From contig NZ_CAEUHO010000001.1 in NCBI RefSeq assembly GCF_903181435.1, positions 1,922,001 through 1,986,000 of the forward strand: a stretch of DNA of 64,000 nucleotides, read 5' to 3'. The notes beneath the pieces were generated by a model that did no database searches, was not told the DNA's origin, and was given only the letters and a program-made list of their open reading frames with translations. Both the position numbers and the translations under genes were made by a program. This DNA is from Bacteroides acidifaciens (GTDB lineage Bacteria; Bacteroidota; Bacteroidia; Bacteroidales; Bacteroidaceae). Shown piece by piece: positions 60,626 through 64,000 of the stretch. Numbering within the stretch: the first letter of the stretch is position 1; each line of letters opens with the position of its first letter.

Positions 60626-61015
60626 ATGAACATTCTAACGCTTAGTATTAAGCAAAAGTATTTCGATGAAATTTTAGCAGGTAAAAAAACTCATGAATAC
60701 CGCGAAATTAGACCTACCAATGCAAAAAAGTACATAACCTACTTATGTGGTGGTAAAGAATATAAGGCTGATGAAGAATTACCTGAAGAGGGTGAGATAG
60801 AATTAAAACCTATCCAGTACGATGCCATAAAACTGCTAACTGGTGAATATAGGGGTAAACGTCCGTATATTATAGTTGAGGTGAAAGGCGCAGAAGCATC
60901 AATTCTCACAGATGATGAAGGTAACGATGTTGTTTACACCTATAAGGGTGAAGAATATCTTGCCGCTCAAATGGATTATACTTTAGGCGAAATACTAGAG
61001 AAACATATAGATTGA
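60626..61015 (+). CDS. ASCH-domain protein
   Basis: This 129-residue protein begins MNILTLSIKQKYFDEILAGK and KTHEYREIRP, the ASCH signature (I-K-x-x-Y-x-x-x-I-x-x-G-x-K-x-x-E-x-R). It is a PUA-like fold that may bind RNA or modified nucleotides. It has the ACACGATT leader and follows tRNA-like gene 3 by 31 bp. Confidence 0.82.
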   Translation: MNILTLSIKQKYFDEILAGKKTHEYREIRPTNAKKYITYLCGGKEYKADEELPEEGEIELKPIQYDAIKLLTGEYRGKRPYIIVEVKGAEASILTDDEGNDVVYTYKGEEYLAAQMDYTLGEILEKHID

Positions 61016-61087
61016 ATTGTTTAAACCTAAAATTTGATTTGCTGAGTCGCAAGAAGAATTAACAGAGTAGCCGGACCGCGCAGAAAC

Positions 61088-61216
61088 ATGAATGGAGCAG
61101 GTGCAGGCGGTAGATTGGTTGCCAACCGTAGAGGTACGGCTAGTGCCACACAGTTAGGTTCACGTAGACAACGTTATGCTGATTTACGTGTGTCATTGGG
61201 TATGTCTGGAGGTTAA
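61088..61216 (+). CDS. Arg-rich short paralogue A
   Basis: From the ATG at 61088 this gives 42 residues ending SLGMSGG. The frame is open upstream to a TGA at 61043-61045, and the extra 14 codons (VARRINRVAGPRRN) match the basic N-terminus of four other copies (61909, 62163, 62432, 63407). Copies share the upstream YTGAGTY sequence and a C-terminus close to LGLSNG. It is Gly- and Arg-rich and probably binds nucleic acid. Real start uncertain. Confidence 0.55.
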   Translation: MNGAGAGGRLVANRRGTASATQLGSRRQRYADLRVSLGMSGG

Positions 61217-61218
61217 CC

Positions 61219-61893
61219 ATGAATAAGGTAGAACAAACGAACCGGTATATAGACCTCATTCGGGTAAAATCGAATGAGGCTTTACTGTTTTTATCACTCG
61301 GTAAAGACTCGCTTGTTCTGCTTGATTTAATCTATCCGAAGTTTGACCGGATTGTTTGTGTGTTTATGTACTTCGTCAAGGACTTGGAACACATAAACCG
61401 TTGGATAAACTGGACTAAAGCCAAATATCCTAAGATAGTGTTCATTCAAGTGCCACACTGGAACCTTACATACATTCTCCGTGGCGGATTGTATTGTGTC
61501 CCTAATCCAAAAGTTAAACTGTTGAAGTTGACAGATGTAGTGAAAGCTATGCAGCTCAAATACGATGTCTATTATACCTTCTTAGGCATGAAGAAAGCCG
61601 ATGGCATGAATCGCAGACTTATGCTGAAGGGTTATGAAGAAAATGGATATGAGAATAACGGCATGGTTTACCCTTTGGCTGATTGGAATCAGAAAGACAT
61701 TCTCGCTTACATGAGACAACATAATCTTCCAGAACCAGTGAGATACTCACTAAAAGCCAGTTCTGGAGTTGGTTTTAATCTTGATTGTATGCTTTGGATG
61801 GAAAAGAATTACCCACAGGACTTACAGAGAATTTACAAAGTGTTTCCAATGGCTGAAAGAGTGATTTGGGAACACCATAATAAACAAGATTAA
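61219..61893 (+). CDS. PAPS-reductase-like PP-loop protein, IbrA-like
   Basis: This 224-residue protein has the PP-loop LSLGKDSLVLLDL (about residues 25-37) of the ATP-pyrophosphatase/PAPS reductase superfamily, plus TFLGMKKADGMNRR and PLADWNQKDILAYMRQH, typical of DNA-phosphorothioation DndC and phage IbrA-type proteins. A ParB-like gene follows 750 bp later, as in IbrA-IbrB. It may activate sulfate or modify nucleic acid; no partner cysteine desulfurase is seen. Confidence 0.82.
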   Translation: MNKVEQTNRYIDLIRVKSNEALLFLSLGKDSLVLLDLIYPKFDRIVCVFMYFVKDLEHINRWINWTKAKYPKIVFIQVPHWNLTYILRGGLYCVPNPKVKLLKLTDVVKAMQLKYDVYYTFLGMKKADGMNRRLMLKGYEENGYENNGMVYPLADWNQKDILAYMRQHNLPEPVRYSLKASSGVGFNLDCMLWMEKNYPQDLQRIYKVFPMAERVIWEHHNKQD

Positions 61894-61932
61894 TAGGAGA
61901 ACAACTGAGTCAAAAACAGAAGAAAAGGTAGA

Positions 61933-62145
61933 ATGAAAAGCGCTGCTGATATTGGAGTACAGACAAACCGTTTGAGCCGTGCAGCAGATGGTAATCCTAC
62001 AAGACAAGCAAGGATTAACAGTATTGGCGGTGCCATGTATCGTAACCTTAGCCGTTTGAATTATGCAAGAAACGGAAGCGTATACCAACAGTATTCAAGA
62101 GCCGCCCGTCAAGGACGTAATAGTCTAGGATTGAGTAACGGATAA
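61933..62145 (+). CDS. Arg-rich short paralogue B
   Basis: From ATG 61933 this gives 70 residues ending NSLGLSNG. Upstream, the frame is open to TGA at 61906-61908 and reads VKNRRKGR after it. TAGGAGA lies 5-9 bp before the CTGAGTC junction, not before the ATG, which suggests initiation upstream of 61933. The protein has many Arg, Asn and Gly residues and no hydrophobic core. Confidence 0.6.
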   Translation: MKSAADIGVQTNRLSRAADGNPTRQARINSIGGAMYRNLSRLNYARNGSVYQQYSRAARQGRNSLGLSNG

Positions 62146-62204
62146 ATAAAAGGAGGTATTGAGTCAAAAGAATATCTAAAAGAACTGCCAGATATAATAC
62201 TACA

Positions 62205-62381
62205 ATGTTTCCCAATACCAGTGAAGCCGGAAGACAGTATGCTGTCGGAAACAGAGCAGCCAACATGATTCGTGCAAATTTGCAAAATCAGGGAAATAGC
62301 AACTTTATGAGGAATTATAATCGTATTATTCGTGCAAGAAACAATATGCTAAGTTCTTCGCGTGGGTTGAGTAATGGATAA
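62205..62381 (+). CDS. Arg-rich short paralogue C
   Basis: From ATG 62205 this gives 58 residues (MFPNTSEAGRQYAVGNRAAN onward) ending RGLSNG. The open frame runs back to TGA 62160-62162, adding VKRISKRTARYNTT. AAAGGAGGT lies just before the TTGAGTC junction. No ribosome binding site precedes the ATG, so the true start is probably near 62163. Confidence 0.6.
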   Translation: MFPNTSEAGRQYAVGNRAANMIRANLQNQGNSNFMRNYNRIIRARNNMLSSSRGLSNG

Positions 62382-62431
62382 AGAAAGGAATTTTTGAGTC
62401 AAAAAAAACAAAATAATAGGAGGAAAGCTGA

Positions 62432-62644
62432 GTTAGAAGAAGAACAAAAACAGCAGAAGAAATAGGAAGACAAACGATACGTGCTCTTGCTACTAATAAT
62501 CAAAATGTATCACGTGGTGGCATAAATAGACAAGGTAGAATACTTCGTGCAAATGCAGGTGCATTGCTTCCGATTTATCAAAGGCAAGGAAATAGAGCCG
62601 CAGTAAATGCGATGCGTTCACGTTTGGGGTTAACTAATGGATGA
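62432..62644 (+). CDS. Arg-rich short paralogue D, no usual start codon
   Basis: The frame is open from TGA 62429-62431 for 70 codons: VRRRTKTAEEIGRQTIRALA onward, ending RLGLTNG. It has no ATG, GTG or TTG near its beginning, yet AGGAGG lies 4 bp before the CTGAGTT junction. A short remnant of another copy (GTCAAAAAAAAC at 62398) precedes it. Conservation with copies A, B, C and E argues that the region is translated by an unusual start or a frameshift. Confidence 0.55.
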   Translation, partial: VRRRTKTAEEIGRQTIRALATNNQNVSRGGINRQGRILRANAGALLPIYQRQGNRAAVNAMRSRLGLTNG

Positions 62645-63386
62645 TATGGAATTGTCAAAGTACATAAAGAGTAAGTCGGTAGAACTTAATCGTTCTGCCA
62701 TTCACTTCGCTGATTATAATCCCCGAAAACTATCCGATGAATCACGTAAGACATTGAAGCGTGGTATCAAAAAATTCGGATTGGTCGGTGGAATTGTCGT
62801 TAATAAGCGTACAGGTCTTACGGTAGTTAGCGGACATCAACGTTTAACTGTTATGGATGAATTGCAGAAGTTCCCCGATAATGACTACCGTATCCGTGTC
62901 GATGTCATAGATGTGGACGAAAAGCAGGAAAAGGAACTCAATATTCTGATGAATAACCCGAACGCTCAGGGAACATGGGATTTCAATGCTCTTGCAAGGA
63001 TTGTTCCCGACATTGACTGGAAAGATGCCGGTCTGACCGATGCTGACTTGAACATGATTGGAGTTGACTACCTATTACAGACCGAAGAAGAAAACTCTAT
63101 TGCGGACGCTCTGTCTGATATGATGGCGCCAGTTGCCGAGCAGAAAGAAGCTGATAAAGCCGCTAAACAGTTGGAACGTGCCGAAAAGATTGCCCACATG
63201 AAAGAGGTCAAGCAGCAGGTGAAAGAAAACGCACAGAAGCAAGCCGAGAACATGGATGCTTATGTAATGCTTTCTTTTGACACATACGAAGCAAAAGCAG
63301 CTTTCTGTGAAAGGTTCGGATATGATCCTGATATAAAATTTATAAAGGGAGAGGTCTTTGATGAACAAGTAGAAAGAATTGATTAA
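62637..63386 (+). CDS. ParB/Srx-domain protein, IbrB-like
   Basis: This 249-residue protein begins with a ParB-type nuclease/Srx domain: IHFADYNPRKLSDESRKTLK, FGLVGGIVVNKRTG, TVVSGHQRLTVMDEL (the GH-R motif), then a helical acidic-basic C-terminal part (about residues 150-230) that may be coiled. Together with the PP-loop gene at 61219 it matches the phage IbrA-IbrB pair. It overlaps copy D by 8 bp. Confidence 0.85.
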   Translation: MDDMELSKYIKSKSVELNRSAIHFADYNPRKLSDESRKTLKRGIKKFGLVGGIVVNKRTGLTVVSGHQRLTVMDELQKFPDNDYRIRVDVIDVDEKQEKELNILMNNPNAQGTWDFNALARIVPDIDWKDAGLTDADLNMIGVDYLLQTEEENSIADALSDMMAPVAEQKEADKAAKQLERAEKIAHMKEVKQQVKENAQKQAENMDAYVMLSFDTYEAKAAFCERFGYDPDIKFIKGEVFDEQVERID

Positions 63387-63454
63387 TTTTTAGGGAGGAA
63401 TGCTGAGTTAGAAAGAAAACATATAGTCAGCTATATCAACAGTCAAGACGAATA

Positions 63455-63640
63455 ATGTACAACGCAGGAAGACAATACGGATTAGGCTCTGCAAGGCAAA
63501 GGAACATAAGAGATAAGACAAAGTCCATAATGGAAAGATACGGTGCAAGAATAGATAGTTATTTTGCAAAAAGAGGAATTGACGTGTATGGAAACAAGCT
63601 AATCTCTCACCGTGTATATATGGGTAATAATAACGGATAA
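63455..63640 (+). CDS. Arg-rich short paralogue E
   Basis: From ATG 63455 this gives 61 residues (MYNAGRQYGLGSARQRNIRD onward) ending YMGNNNG. NAGRQYGLG parallels EAGRQYAVG of copy C. The open frame extends back to TGA 63404-63406 (VRKKTYSQLYQQSRRI). AGGGAGG lies before an ATG-CTGAGTT sequence at 63400 whose own frame stops after three codons. Confidence 0.6.
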   Translation: MYNAGRQYGLGSARQRNIRDKTKSIMERYGARIDSYFAKRGIDVYGNKLISHRVYMGNNNG

Positions 63641-63646
63641 TTGATT

Positions 63647-64000
63647 ATGACAAAAAGTGAATCTCAAAACAAAAAAGGTAAAGGGGGAAGAAAGCCTAAG
63701 TTTGACTATACAAGCGAAGACTTTCTTTCTCTCGTGGAATCGTATGCCAAAAAGGGATTCACAGATAAGGAGATTGCCCATGCTATTGGATTATCGCCAC
63801 AAAAATTTAGCGAAAAGAAAAGTGCATACAGTGAATTAAGTGATGTCCTCTCACGTGCGCGTTGTGCGATAAATTCCCTTGTGCGCGCCAAATTTCTTGC
63901 AATGGCTCTTGGTGGCATAAAAACTAAGAATACCACAGTTCGGAAGTTACGGGATAGAGATGGCAATCTGACAGGCGAAGAAGAAGTGCAAGTTGTAGAA
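63647..64000 (+). CDS. Terminase small subunit-like protein (partial)
   Basis: The right edge cuts this gene after 118 codons. It starts MTKSESQNKKGKGGRKPKFD, then has a helix-turn-helix region (GFTDKEIAHAIGLSPQKFSE) and a helical stretch (RARCAINSLVRAKFLAMALG), the plan of phage terminase small subunits that bind packaging sites. The TTGATT leader precedes the ATG at 63647. The late packaging genes should follow outside the window. Confidence 0.72.
   Translation, partial: MTKSESQNKKGKGGRKPKFDYTSEDFLSLVESYAKKGFTDKEIAHAIGLSPQKFSEKKSAYSELSDVLSRARCAINSLVRAKFLAMALGGIKTKNTTVRKLRDRDGNLTGEEEVQVVE

Noticed and set aside
61219..61893. Dnd-type phosphorothioation system
   Set aside because: Only one PP-loop protein and a ParB-like protein are present; no cysteine desulfurase, DndD or DndE-like genes are seen.
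61893..61933. Read-through or prfB-like frameshift from the upstream gene into Arg-rich copy B
   Set aside because: The upstream gene ends at TAA followed by TAG in frame, and the frame relation to the upstream gene differs among copies, so shared read-through cannot explain the family.
61043..63640. Stop-codon reassignment (TGA or TAG read as sense) to explain the Arg-rich family
   Set aside because: The neighbouring phage genes end normally at TAA, TAG and TGA and would run on if any stop were reassigned; the effect is limited to this family.
42318..64000. Integrative conjugative element instead of prophage
   Set aside because: No relaxase, mobilisation or Tra genes appear, while NinB, NinG, DnaC-like loader, S24 repressor and terminase-like genes are phage traits.

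Overview
The window looks like chromosome of a gut Bacteroides (or close relative) carrying part of an integrated prophage. The evidence is two SusC/SusD outer-membrane pairs, SusD-type lipoproteins, promoter boxes fitting the Bacteroides -7 consensus TAnnTTTG (for example at 39052, 38225 and 38882), few strong Shine-Dalgarno sites in host genes, and dense secreted glycosidases. I cannot name the species from sequence alone.

Layout. 1-1.4 kb: end of grpE and complete dnaJ. 1.48-2.94 kb: an IS4-family insertion sequence sitting in the hairpin between dnaJ and the next operon, with a 10-bp target duplication. 2.97-18 kb: a minus-strand operon for trimming sialylated host glycans: sialidase (NanH), three GH20 beta-hexosaminidases, a GH2 beta-mannosidase, an SGNH esterase, and a large protein joining an SGNH domain, a sialate O-acetylesterase domain and a NanM-like kelch mutarotase domain. 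18.1-23.1 kb: a SusD/SusC pair. 23.1-24 kb: a gene-free regulatory stretch. 24-38.2 kb: alpha/beta hydrolase, fimbrillin-like surface lipoprotein, a second SusD/SusC pair, two BNR sialidase-like proteins, NanE epimerase, NanL lyase and NanT transporter, apparently one long operon read from a promoter upstream of nanT. 38.4-40.3 kb: YhcH-like protein and, divergently, a ROK repressor (NanR-like). Together the genes cut sialic acid, GlcNAc and mannose from mucin-type or N-glycans, de-esterify and import Neu5Ac, and convert it to ManNAc and GlcNAc. A/T-rich palindromes recur at the promoters of these units.

40.4-42.1 kb: a second insertion sequence flanked by a 30-bp near-perfect direct repeat, next to a 31-residue membrane peptide gene. 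42.25 kb: a tRNA 3'-half remnant that looks like the left attachment site of a prophage. From there to the right edge runs a siphovirus-like prophage: two exported small proteins and an EVE-like plus PD-(D/E)XK nuclease protein, a LexA/S24 repressor, an early region, a replication and recombination block (Sak4-like ATPase, PD-(D/E)XK nuclease, SSB-like protein, NinB, NinG, SF2 helicase, replication initiator, DnaC-like loader), a second divergent switch (58.1-58.9 kb), a cluster of tiny genes, ASCH proteins, an IbrA/IbrB-like pair, and a terminase small subunit cut by the edge. No integrase, portal or capsid genes lie inside the window.

The most unusual material is in the prophage: (i) five short Arg-rich paralogous ORFs (61.0-63.6 kb) whose conserved part starts after a YTGAGTY junction with no normal start codon; (ii) a GATT-ATG leader directly before about 14 genes; (iii) small RNA elements with compensatory stem changes; (iv) three odd tRNA-like genes, one with initiator hallmarks but a GAC anticodon; (v) possible origin iterons inside the replication initiator gene.
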